DNA of 64,000 bases from positions 26,632 to 90,631 of the forward strand of contig CAKSEE010000003.1 of the NCBI GenBank assembly GCA_934446455.1, given 5' to 3'. The notes below the pieces were generated by a model, which saw nothing but the letters and a program-made list of their open reading frames with translations, searched no databases and was not told where the DNA came from. Each line of letters begins with the position of its first letter. The first letter of the stretch is position 1. Origin of the DNA: an uncultured Oscillospiraceae bacterium. GTDB lineage: Bacteria; Bacillota; Clostridia; Oscillospirales; Ruminococcaceae. The position numbers and the translations under genes were made by a program. Positions 57,319 to 64,000 of the stretch are shown piece by piece.

Positions 57319-58518
57319 ATGCGACGAATAAAACTGCTTGCGGTACTGCTTTCGCTGTGCGCGCTGCTTACCGCGTGCGATACGGGCGCAGTCCCCGAAA
57401 GCACCGCGCCCGCTTCTCCTGCGGCAACCTCTGCGGAGCCCGCTCCCCCGCAGGACGCCGCGCCCGCCGCAGAGGTTACGTCAGGCACGGCGGGCAGCCG
57501 CACGCCCGTGCAAAGCACGCCCGAGCCTGCCCAAACCGCAGAGCCTGACGAAAGCGCGGAGGAGAGCGCCGAGCCGCTCACGGAAAGCTTTATCGAGCCT
57601 GCCGCCGAAAGCGCGGAATCGCCCGCAGCGACAACGCAGACGTCCGTGCAGACCTCCGCGACAACCGCGACGAACGCGACGACAACCGCAGCCACGCCCG
57701 CGCCCGTGGTTATCCCCGAGGTGAGGACGGTGTCCTCGCCGGGTACGGAAGTTTTCACCTGCGGGAGCGGCAGCATAGACTACTCTAACGCCGCAGAGGG
57801 CTACATAAGCGTTACCTACACGGGCGGTAGCGACTCTGCAAAGCTGCGGATGATATGCGGCAAGCAGACCTACGACCACGACATAGCGCTCGGGAAAGCC
57901 GATTATTTCCCGCTTTCCTGCGGCAGCGGCAGCTATACGCTGCAGCTTTACGAACACGCAGAGGGCAAGATGTACTCCCTGCTTATCGACAAGACCGTGA
58001 AGCTTAACGTTGCAAGCGAAACCGAGATGTTTCTGCTGCCGAACCACTATGTTAAGTTCGACAAAGGCTCCGCCGCCGTTGCAAAGTCTGCGGAGCTGTG
58101 CGCGGGCAAAAGCGGCACGGTTGAAAAGCTAGCGGCGGTGTTCACATGGCTTACGGACAACGTAACCTACGACAAGGAGCTTGCAAAGACTGTGCGCAGC
58201 GGCTACTGCCCCGACCCCGACAGAACGCTTGCCGCGAAAAAGGGCATATGCTTTGATTATGCGAGCCTGCTGTGCGCCATGATGCGCGCGCAGGGCGTTC
58301 CCACGCGGCTTGCGGTGGGCTACGCCGCAACGGACATATACCATGCGTGGAACGAGGTATACACCGAGGAAACGGGCTGGATAACCCCGCAGCTGCTGCT
58401 GAAAAGCAAGGGCTACAACATAGTTGACGCTACGTTTTACGCAAGCGCTGCGGACAAGGATAAAATATCGGACTACATCTCCAACGCGGGCAATTACTCC
58501 GCGATTTACTACTACTGA
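57319..58518 (+). CDS. Transglutaminase-like lipoprotein
   Basis: The 399-residue protein has a lipoprotein signal (MRRIKLLAVLLSLCALLTAC, Cys20), a Pro/Ala/Thr/Glu-rich linker (about 22-135), a beta-rich domain, and a transglutaminase-like core with the triad C311 (KGICFDYASL), H342 (IYHAWNEVY) and D370 (NIVDATF). Such domains cross-link or cleave proteins or peptides at the cell surface. The start at 57319 follows GGAAAGGGGGC. It lies between the CapA-type gene and the pilus-like genes. Confidence 0.87.
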   Translation: MRRIKLLAVLLSLCALLTACDTGAVPESTAPASPAATSAEPAPPQDAAPAAEVTSGTAGSRTPVQSTPEPAQTAEPDESAEESAEPLTESFIEPAAESAESPAATTQTSVQTSATTATNATTTAATPAPVVIPEVRTVSSPGTEVFTCGSGSIDYSNAAEGYISVTYTGGSDSAKLRMICGKQTYDHDIALGKADYFPLSCGSGSYTLQLYEHAEGKMYSLLIDKTVKLNVASETEMFLLPNHYVKFDKGSAAVAKSAELCAGKSGTVEKLAAVFTWLTDNVTYDKELAKTVRSGYCPDPDRTLAAKKGICFDYASLLCAMMRAQGVPTRLAVGYAATDIYHAWNEVYTEETGWITPQLLLKSKGYNIVDATFYASAADKDKISDYISNAGNYSAIYYY

Positions 58519-58532
58519 GCGAGGTACTACAA

Positions 58533-59585
58533 ATGGCTCAAAAGGAAAAAAAGGTAAGGCTTCTCACCCCCGATGAAACGGCGTACCTGTGCGAGCAGCT
58601 TGCAATGATGCTGGGCTCGGGAATGCAGCTTGCGGACGGGCTTGAGATGATAGCGCTTGACGCGGGCGACTTAAGCGGGCTGTGCGCGCAGCTCGCCGCC
58701 GACATAGGCTGCGGAACGCCGCTGCACGAGGCTATGGAAAAAAGCCGCCGCTTCCCCGCGTATGCAGTCAGCATGGCGCGCATAGGCTTCCTTACGGGCA
58801 GCCTTGAGGACGTGCTGCACGGGCTTTCGGACTACTACGAGGAGCGCGCGGAAATGACGAGGACGGTCCGCTCTGCGGTACTGCACCCGATAATGCTGCT
58901 TGTTATGATGACGGTAGTCATGATAGTGCTTATTGTGATGGTTATACCGATGTTCGGAGACATCTTCTCGCAGTTTGACAGCTCGGTAGGCGAAACGGTG
59001 AGCGCTGCGGTAAACCTGGCGTACAGAACGGGCGGTATCATTCTCGCAGTGCTTATAGCGGTGACTGCGGCGGCGCTCGTTATCGCGGCGCTTTCGCAGA
59101 TTCCCGCGGCGCGAGAAGCGCTCGCGCGGTTCACCTGCGCGTTTCCCCTGACAAAGAACGCGGCTTATAAATTCACGCTTGCAAAGTTTACAAAGGCCGT
59201 TTGCATTATGACTGCGGCGGGCATTCCCGCAGACGAAATACTTGAAAACGTGCAGCCGCTCGTTTCCGATGTGAAAATGAAAGCGGCGCTCGAACGGTGC
59301 AGGCAGTCTGTGCTTGAGGGCGAGAGCTTCCCCGCCGCGCTTGACGAAAGCGGCGTGCTGCCAAGGCTCTGCTCCCGCTCGCTTATTATAGCGTACGGGT
59401 CGGGGTCGTTTGAAGCGGCGTGGCGCAAGATAAGCGAACGCTGCGCAGACGAGGCGGAGCAGACAGCGGCAACGGCGGTGGGCTTCATCGAGCCTGCGAT
59501 AATCATCATACTCGCGGCGCTTATCGGCGCTATACTGCTTACCGTAATGCTGCCGCTCATGGACATCATGTCGGCGCTCGGCTGA
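58533..59585 (+). CDS. Type II secretion/type IV pilus platform protein (GspF/PilC)
   Basis: The 350-residue protein has two GspF domains (about 14-135 and about 217-335: LCEQLAMMLGSGMQLADGLE; LAKFTKAVCIMTAAGIPADE) and three membrane helices (about 125-150, 170-195 and C-terminal 320-345). PilC is the inner-membrane platform on which the ATPase acts to assemble or retract pilins. It is part of the continuous operon, 14 bp after the transglutaminase gene. Confidence 0.92.
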   Translation: MAQKEKKVRLLTPDETAYLCEQLAMMLGSGMQLADGLEMIALDAGDLSGLCAQLAADIGCGTPLHEAMEKSRRFPAYAVSMARIGFLTGSLEDVLHGLSDYYEERAEMTRTVRSAVLHPIMLLVMMTVVMIVLIVMVIPMFGDIFSQFDSSVGETVSAAVNLAYRTGGIILAVLIAVTAAALVIAALSQIPAAREALARFTCAFPLTKNAAYKFTLAKFTKAVCIMTAAGIPADEILENVQPLVSDVKMKAALERCRQSVLEGESFPAALDESGVLPRLCSRSLIIAYGSGSFEAAWRKISERCADEAEQTAATAVGFIEPAIIIILAALIGAILLTVMLPLMDIMSALG

Positions 59586-59604
59586 CGGCGAAAGGAGCAT
59601 TGGC

Positions 59605-59922
59605 ATGAAGAAACGCTCTTTGCGCGCGGTATACCCTATAGCGGCAATCGCCGCGTTCGCTGCGGCGCTCTTGTGGCTTATCCTGTCGCTTGCGGGCACG
59701 GCTGAGCAGTCGCGCGAGCGGCAGCGGCAGGCGGTGGCGGACAGTGTGGAAAACGGGATAACGCTATGCTATTCCATCGAGGGCGAATACCCCGAAAGCC
59801 TTGAACGGCTCACGGAAAGCTACGGCGTGGTATACGACGAGGACAGGTTTATCGTGCATTACGGCTATGTCGGCGCGAATATCCGCCCGAGCGTTACGGT
59901 AATAGGGAAAGGAAGCACATGA
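59605..59922 (+). CDS. Small pilin-like membrane protein 1
   Basis: The 105-residue protein has a basic start (MKKRSLRAVYP), one membrane helix (about 11-31) and an extracytoplasmic domain of about 70 residues (GITLCYSIEGEYPESLERLT; VHYGYVGANIRP). The layout is that of a pseudopilin, but the classical G-FTLIE prepilin site is not present. AAAGGAG precedes the ATG. Its stop overlaps the next start (ATGA). Confidence 0.7.
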   Translation: MKKRSLRAVYPIAAIAAFAAALLWLILSLAGTAEQSRERQRQAVADSVENGITLCYSIEGEYPESLERLTESYGVVYDEDRFIVHYGYVGANIRPSVTVIGKGST

Positions 59923-60377
59923 AGCAGCACAGGACAAAGGCGCTCGCGCATATAACGCAGGCTTCGGGCAGTATGCTGCTGTTCGCGCTGTTTGCGGTGT
60001 GTATGCTGATAATGACGGCGGTGGCGGCGAGCGTTTACAGCCGCATAAACGCAGGGTTTGGCGAGGCGTTCGGCGCTTCCGTGCCGCTGCGCTACGTTTC
60101 CAACAGGATAAGAAGTGCTGACAGCGTGGAGCTTCTCCCCGACGGACGGGGCGCCGCGCTCTCGGTAAACGGCGTAAGCTGCGTAATTTACTGCGACGGC
60201 GAATCCCTGCGCGAGCGCAGCCTGCCGCAGGGCAGCGCCCCCGTAACGCAGGGCGGCGAGTGCATTTCCGGCGCGCAGAGCCTTTCCATAACCGAAAGCG
60301 GCGGGCTGTACACGATAACCGTGGAATGCTCTGGGCGCGCCTCTTCAGTATTTGTGAGAGGGGGCGGCGGGGTGTGA
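59919..60377 (+). CDS. Small pilin-like membrane protein 2 (DUF4860-like)
   Basis: The 152-residue protein has one N-terminal membrane helix (about 16-38: GSMLLFALFAVCMLIMTAVA) and a beta-rich domain ending SITESGGLYTITVECSG. This resembles DUF4860 proteins found beside pilus genes in Clostridia. There is no FTLIE-type cleavage site. It is translationally coupled on both sides. Confidence 0.65.
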   Translation: MKQHRTKALAHITQASGSMLLFALFAVCMLIMTAVAASVYSRINAGFGEAFGASVPLRYVSNRIRSADSVELLPDGRGAALSVNGVSCVIYCDGESLRERSLPQGSAPVTQGGECISGAQSLSITESGGLYTITVECSGRASSVFVRGGGGV

Positions 60378-60826
60378 AAAGAACGGCGAACGGAACAAGC
60401 CTTTTCTTTATCGAAATGATGATGGCGCTGCTGTTCTTCCTTATCTCGGGCGCGGTAATAGTGCGCGTTTTCGCGGCGGCGGACAACAAAGCCAAAACGG
60501 CGGCAGCTGCGGAGGCGGCAATGCTCTGCGCGCAGTCGGCGGCGGAGCATTATTCCGTAAACGCAGACCCGCGCGCGGCATTGTGCGCGGTTTTCGGGGA
60601 GAACGCCGTTGCGGAGGGCGCGGACGGGCTTACCGTAAGGCTTGACAGCAGCTGCAAGCCCTCGCCTGCGGGCGCGCTTACGCTCACCGCAAGAGAGAGC
60701 CGCACGCCCTCGCCTGCGGGTACGCTCTCGCAGCTTACGCTCGTGTTTACTACCGAAAAGGGTGAGCTGTGCGCGCTTTCCTGCACGGCCTATACCCCGA
60801 ACGGAGGTGCGGCTGATGGACAATAA
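60374..60826 (+). CDS. Small pilin-like membrane protein 3 (GTG start)
   Basis: The 150-residue protein starts at a GTG that overlaps the previous stop (GTGTGA). VKRTANGTSLFFIEMMMALL shows a short basic leader, then G-TSLFFIE, close to the pilin G-FxxxE pattern, with a Glu at the fifth position and a long hydrophobic helix. An Ala-rich domain with VNADPRAALCAVF and a beta-rich end follows. It is the most prepilin-like of the four. Confidence 0.7.
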   Translation: MKRTANGTSLFFIEMMMALLFFLISGAVIVRVFAAADNKAKTAAAAEAAMLCAQSAAEHYSVNADPRAALCAVFGENAVAEGADGLTVRLDSSCKPSPAGALTLTARESRTPSPAGTLSQLTLVFTTEKGELCALSCTAYTPNGGAADGQ

Positions 60827-61277
60827 ACGCAGTATGGGTACGGGCTACGTTACGATAATGCTGATTTTTGCGCTCCTGTGCCTTACGGTGTTCGCGGTGC
60901 TGAGCTTTCAGGCGGCGTACGCGGACGAGCGGCTGAGCGCGCGGGCGCAGGAATACACGCAGCAGTTCTACACGGCGGATTCGCACGCAAAGGAGATTTT
61001 AGCGCAGCTTGACGGATACGCGGCGCAGGCTGCGGGTTCGCCGTTTTTCGCAGAGGAGTTTGCGCTTGAAGCGGGCGGCACGGCTGCGGTTACACCCTGC
61101 GCGGAGGGCGCGCACGCGGCGTATTCCTGCGAAATTAACGAGCGGCAGAGCCTGTCGGTGTGCGTTACGTTTTTTGCAAGCCCCGACGGCGGGCGCTACC
61201 GCATAGACCGCTGGCAGACCACCGCGCAGACCGACGACGAGGAAGCGCTGCTCGGCGTGTGGGACGGGTCGTTCTGA
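60816..61277 (+). CDS. Small pilin-like membrane protein 4
   Basis: The 153-residue protein has a short basic start (MDNKRSMGTGYVTIMLIFAL), one membrane helix (about 9-33), and a helical-to-beta extracellular part (ADERLSARAQEYTQQFYTAD). Minor pilins of the GspK/PilX type have similar topology. The start overlaps the preceding gene by 11 bp. No clear prepilin motif is visible, although MGTGYVTIM could be read as G-YVTIM. Confidence 0.65.
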   Translation: MDNKRSMGTGYVTIMLIFALLCLTVFAVLSFQAAYADERLSARAQEYTQQFYTADSHAKEILAQLDGYAAQAAGSPFFAEEFALEAGGTAAVTPCAEGAHAAYSCEINERQSLSVCVTFFASPDGGRYRIDRWQTTAQTDDEEALLGVWDGSF

Positions 61278-61317
61278 CAGCCGCCGTATTTCACTCTGAC
61301 GAAAGGACATAACCCTT

Positions 61318-62370
61318 ATGGACATGATAAGCATACTGAAAAAGGCTGCGGAAAACGCTGCTTCCGACATTTTCATAGTGTCGGGCGCGGTACTGAGCTG
61401 CAAGTCGCTCGGAAAGCTGCTTTCCCTTGGCGAAGCCCCGCTCACGCGCGACGACACCGAGCACCTTGTGCATCAGCTGTTCGTGCTGGCGGGAATGGAG
61501 CTTGACATAAAGACGCTGCCCCCGCGCGAGCTGGACTTTTCCATATCCGTGGCGGGCGTGGGGCGTTTCCGCGCGAATGTCTACAGGCAGCGCGGCAGCT
61601 GGTCTGCGGTGCTGCGCTACGTCCCGTTTGAGCTGCCCGACGCCAAGGCGCTCGGCATTCCCGATGAGGTAATGGAGCTCAGTTCCTGCAAGAACGGCAT
61701 TATACTTATTACGGGCGTTGCAAGCAGCGGCAAGTCCACAACGCTCTCGTGCATGATAGACCGCATTAACCGCACCCGCACGGGGCATATAATCACCATT
61801 GAGGACCCGATAGAGTTTCTGCACAAGCACGAAAAGTGCATAGTAAGCCAGCGCGAGATAGACATAGACACCGAAAGCTACCTTGACGCGCTGCGCGCTG
61901 CGCTCAGACAGTCGCCCGATGTTATCCTTGTGGGCGAAATGCGCGACTACGAAACGATAAGCGTTGCAATGACCGCCGCAGAAACAGGGCAGCTTGTGCT
62001 GTCAACACTGCATACGCTTGGCGCTGCTAACACGATAGACCGCATTATAGACGTGTTCCCGATAAATCAGCAGCATCAGATACGTGTGCAGCTTTCCATG
62101 GTGCTTACCGCGGTCGTGTCGCAGCAGCTTCTCCCGTCGGTTGACGGAAGAATGGTTCCCGCGTTTGAGGTGATGACGATGAATAACGCCGTGCGCACGC
62201 TTATCCGCGAGGAAAAGACACACCAGATAGACGCAATGCTGCAGACAACGCCCGGTATGCAGACAATGGACAGCTGTATCACAAAGCTGTTCCGCGAGGG
62301 CGTAATTTCGCGCGATACCGCTGTAAACTACGCCTACAACCCTGACATAATGAGAAAAAGGCTGGGCTAG
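61318..62370 (+). CDS. pilT: PilT-type ATPase
   Basis: The 350-residue ATPase has Walker A GVASSGKST (133-141), Asp box TIEDPIE (160-166), Walker B DVILVGEMRD (201-210) and His box GQLVLSTLHT (224-233). The C-terminus AVRTLIREEKTHQIDAMLQT and GMQTMDS is the PilT retraction form, not PilB; there is no tetracysteine zinc motif. It is the only ATPase gene in this pilus-like operon, so it may drive both directions, or a PilB lies elsewhere. A terminator follows. Confidence 0.93.
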   Translation: MDMISILKKAAENAASDIFIVSGAVLSCKSLGKLLSLGEAPLTRDDTEHLVHQLFVLAGMELDIKTLPPRELDFSISVAGVGRFRANVYRQRGSWSAVLRYVPFELPDAKALGIPDEVMELSSCKNGIILITGVASSGKSTTLSCMIDRINRTRTGHIITIEDPIEFLHKHEKCIVSQREIDIDTESYLDALRAALRQSPDVILVGEMRDYETISVAMTAAETGQLVLSTLHTLGAANTIDRIIDVFPINQQHQIRVQLSMVLTAVVSQQLLPSVDGRMVPAFEVMTMNNAVRTLIREEKTHQIDAMLQTTPGMQTMDSCITKLFREGVISRDTAVNYAYNPDIMRKRLG

Positions 62371-62398
62371 TTTTTTGTTAAAAACGCCGAATTTCTAA

Positions 62399-62434
62399 GA
62401 GCGCACAGTTTTCGCCTGTAACCGTGCGCTTTTC
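62399..62434 (+). terminator. Terminator of the Hpt-CapA-pilus operon
   Basis: AGCGCACAGTT and AACCGTGCGCT pair with one mismatch and a 9-nt loop, followed by TTTTCC. Confidence 0.8.
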
Positions 62435-62436
62435 CA

Positions 62437-62465
62437 TTGACAAATACCATATAATAGTGTATAAT
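62437..62465 (+). promoter_or_regulatory. Sigma-A promoter of the surface adhesin gene
   Basis: TTGACA (62437-62442) and TATAAT (62460-62465) are separated by 17 bp, about 90 bp before the start codon. Confidence 0.92.
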
Positions 62466-62556
62466 ACAAAGTAAGATAGGGGAGTTTTGTCCCTGAGTAA
62501 ATTTAGCAAGCAATTACAGCCACGATCGGCTTTACATTTGTAAGGAGGCACACCTT

Positions 62557-64000
62557 ATGAACGAAAACGAAAACAAGAACAGCAGGTCGAAAAAGGCGAG
62601 AAACGCCGCGATGTTCGCGTTTGCCGTATCCGTTGCGGCAACAAAGCTCATCTCCGTTTCGGCTGCGGCAGAGTCGCCGGTAAACCCTGCGGACTTTACG
62701 CAGAACCGCGTTGACGAGGACCACACGGGTTCCACGCCTGCTTACCGCAGGATAACGAGCAATGTTTTTGCCGCAACAAGCGAGTCCGGGGAGATAACAA
62801 AGTTCTACAAGGCCATAGACCCGCTGCGCGACTACTCGCTGTACGCTAAGAGCGTGTCCTCCAACCATATTGAGGGCAACATCTGCGTTCAGGAGATAAA
62901 CGAGGTTGCACTGCGCTACGACAATGTTATCAGCAACGGCACCAACAGCGGCGGTGCGTTCACGAGCTACATTGCGGCTGCGCCTAAGTCCACGGATATA
63001 AAGCTCTCGAACCTCAGGCCCGGCATGAAGTATGAGCTGGTGCTTGGCTTCGACTTTGAGCTTGACTACACCGACCACGGCAACTGCGCAGGCTTTATTG
63101 CGGGCGGCGTTCATTACAACGTGCTGGATATCCGCACGGACCAGCTCACCATTCGCCGCGCAACCGCCGAGGACAAGGCGTTCAACTTCGACAAGAATAT
63201 GCTTAACATCGCCTCGAGCGGCGACAAGCTTATAGAAGCCGTTGAGCGCTCCGAGGGAAGCACCGCTGAGGCGCTTACGGCTGCATACTCCGCAATAATG
63301 AGCGGCAGCGTGGTTCCCGGCGATACCATGATAATCAACATCAATGCAAACGACGCGAGCCGTTCTGACAATGGCGGTCTGTTTGAGAAACTTCTGCTCG
63401 AAAACGGCGGAGTGAACATCATAATCAACGTTGACACATCTGACTACAGCGGCGATTCGCTGAGCTTCGGCAACATCAACAACACATCGTTCAAGAGCTC
63501 CTGCGCCAATGTTGTGTGGAACTTCGGTACATATGCGGGAACGCTTTCCGCGCCTGCAGGCGGCATTGTTGTCGCTCCTTACGCTGACGTATGCACAGAC
63601 CGAGGCCACGTAAACGGCGCGCTTATCTGCAACAATTTTAATCAGAACAACGAGATTCATCAGGTAACACGTGACGAATTCAAATTCGGCGATGATGAAG
63701 ATGACGACAGCGATGAGCCTATCATAGATGACGGTGACTCGGATTCCGACGGTGACTCGGATTCCGACGGCGACTCCGATTCCGACGGCGACTCCGACTC
63801 TGACGGCGACTCCGATTCCGATGGCGACTCCGATTCGGACGGCGACTCCGATTCCGACGGTGATTCCGATTCCGACGGCGATTCCGATTCCGACGGCGAC
63901 TCCGATTCCGACGGTGACTCCGATTCCGACGGTGACTCCGACTCCGACGGTGATTCCGATTCCGACTCCGACGGTGATTCCGATTCCGACTCCGACGGTG
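62557..64000 (+). CDS. Secreted choice-of-anchor-A adhesin with SD-repeat stalk (partial)
   Basis: The frame starts at an ATG after AAGGAGGC and is still open at the window end, with at least 481 residues. A Sec signal peptide (MNENENKNSRSKKARNAAMF, then a hydrophobic stretch ending in VSAAA) is followed by a beta-rich domain (about 85-380). DTMIININAND, the VVWNFGTYAGTLSAPAGGIV segment and ALICNNF are typical of choice-of-anchor-A adhesin modules. From residue 394 the chain is a repeat of Asp-Ser-Asp-Ser-Asp-Gly, like the SD stalks of staphylococcal Sdr proteins. The C-terminal anchor, for example LPxTG, lies beyond the window. Confidence 0.85.
   Translation, partial: MNENENKNSRSKKARNAAMFAFAVSVAATKLISVSAAAESPVNPADFTQNRVDEDHTGSTPAYRRITSNVFAATSESGEITKFYKAIDPLRDYSLYAKSVSSNHIEGNICVQEINEVALRYDNVISNGTNSGGAFTSYIAAAPKSTDIKLSNLRPGMKYELVLGFDFELDYTDHGNCAGFIAGGVHYNVLDIRTDQLTIRRATAEDKAFNFDKNMLNIASSGDKLIEAVERSEGSTAEALTAAYSAIMSGSVVPGDTMIININANDASRSDNGGLFEKLLLENGGVNIIINVDTSDYSGDSLSFGNINNTSFKSSCANVVWNFGTYAGTLSAPAGGIVVAPYADVCTDRGHVNGALICNNFNQNNEIHQVTRDEFKFGDDEDDDSDEPIIDDGDSDSDGDSDSDGDSDSDGDSDSDGDSDSDGDSDSDGDSDSDGDSDSDGDSDSDGDSDSDGDSDSDGDSDSDGDSDSDSDGDSDSDSDG
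63736..64000. repeat. Tandem 18-bp SD-repeat region (continues beyond window)
   Basis: The unit GACTCCGATTCCGACGGC, with synonymous changes, repeats at least 13 times. The last units are 24 bp because an extra Asp-Ser is added. Codons are GAC/GAT, TCC/TCG/TCT and GGC/GGT. Confidence 0.97.

Noticed and set aside
62466..62556. Cyclic-di-GMP riboswitch before the adhesin
   Set aside because: The leader is too short and lacks the conserved GEMM core; only a ribosome site is supported.
62503..63660. A 385-codon minus-strand frame
   Set aside because: It is antisense to the adhesin, which has a promoter, ribosome site and signal peptide.
63736..64000. CRISPR-like or satellite repeat
   Set aside because: The 18-bp units are in frame with the adhesin and vary only at synonymous positions, so this is a coding SD repeat.

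Overview
The window looks like a chromosomal stretch of a spore-forming Gram-positive anaerobe of the Clostridia, probably an Oscillospirales/Ruminococcus-like gut bacterium. The basis is SpoIVA, a SipL-type protein and an alpha/beta SASP, a GC-rich coding style with near-consensus sigma-A promoters, an mreBCD-PBP2 cluster next to minD-mgsA, and an rpmG-secE-nusG-rplK-rplA run. This is inference from gene content; no 16S or other taxonomic marker is present.

Layout. (1) 1-5.1 kb is the end of a mobile element (plasmid-like or ICE) of lower GC, read on the minus strand: a small Cys-rich protein, a RepA-type replication initiator, ParA, ParB, an 87-aa protein, a zeta-toxin-like kinase and a conjugation-type protein cut by the window edge. 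Two identical 18-bp palindromes in it are candidate partition or operator sites. (2) 5.1-6 kb is an AT-rich junction with terminators, a dispersed repeat that truncates an xre gene, and two tiny genes. (3) 6.2-9.6 kb holds sipL-spoIVA and a SASP. (4) 9.7-13.3 kb holds a PerR-like regulator and a methylthioadenosine-salvage operon. (5) 13.4-15.5 kb holds two COG0523 GTPases, one with a large His/Asp/Cys-rich metal-binding loop and one fused to a YcgQ/TIGR03943-like domain. (6) 15.7-19.5 kb holds a lipoprotein, an XRE-AbrB regulator with an ABC-2 exporter, and an SLC13/ArsB-type permease. (7) 19.6-28.4 kb holds rlmD-prfB, minD-mgsA and mreBCD-PBP2. (8) 28.6-31.2 kb holds a hybrid histidine kinase and a single-domain response regulator. 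(9) 31.4-33.9 kb holds the transcription/ribosomal-protein operon. (10) 34-38 kb holds cysK, an alpha/beta hydrolase, a decayed hydrolase and malQ. (11) 38-43.9 kb is an operon rlmB - P-type-ATPase-like pseudoenzyme - tadA - flippase. (12) 43.9-47.8 kb holds a hairpin-rich repeat inside a duplicated terminator, an XRE regulator, a histidine phosphatase, a TraB/GumN lipoprotein and a DUF819 permease.

(13) 47.9-62.4 kb is the most unusual part. A LytTR response regulator and a hybrid kinase are transcribed divergently from one continuous operon of about 11 kb. That operon encodes an orphan Hpt protein, an (alpha/alpha)6-barrel protein, a 1154-aa FN3-BIG2-CapA-DUF6270 protein, a transglutaminase lipoprotein, a PilC/GspF platform protein, four small pilin-like membrane proteins and a PilT-type ATPase. 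It is followed by a secreted adhesin (choice-of-anchor-A-like domain plus an Asp-Ser-Asp-Ser-Asp-Gly repeat) that runs off the window. I infer a cell-surface assembly system that couples polymer modification to a reduced type IV pilus-like machine under LytTR control. Each domain family is known; I do not recognise the combination.

Decay is visible: an in-frame internal deletion in a GNAT gene, an internal deletion plus frameshift in a hydrolase gene, and repeat-associated truncation of an xre gene. No tRNA, rRNA, CRISPR array or complete insertion sequence was found.
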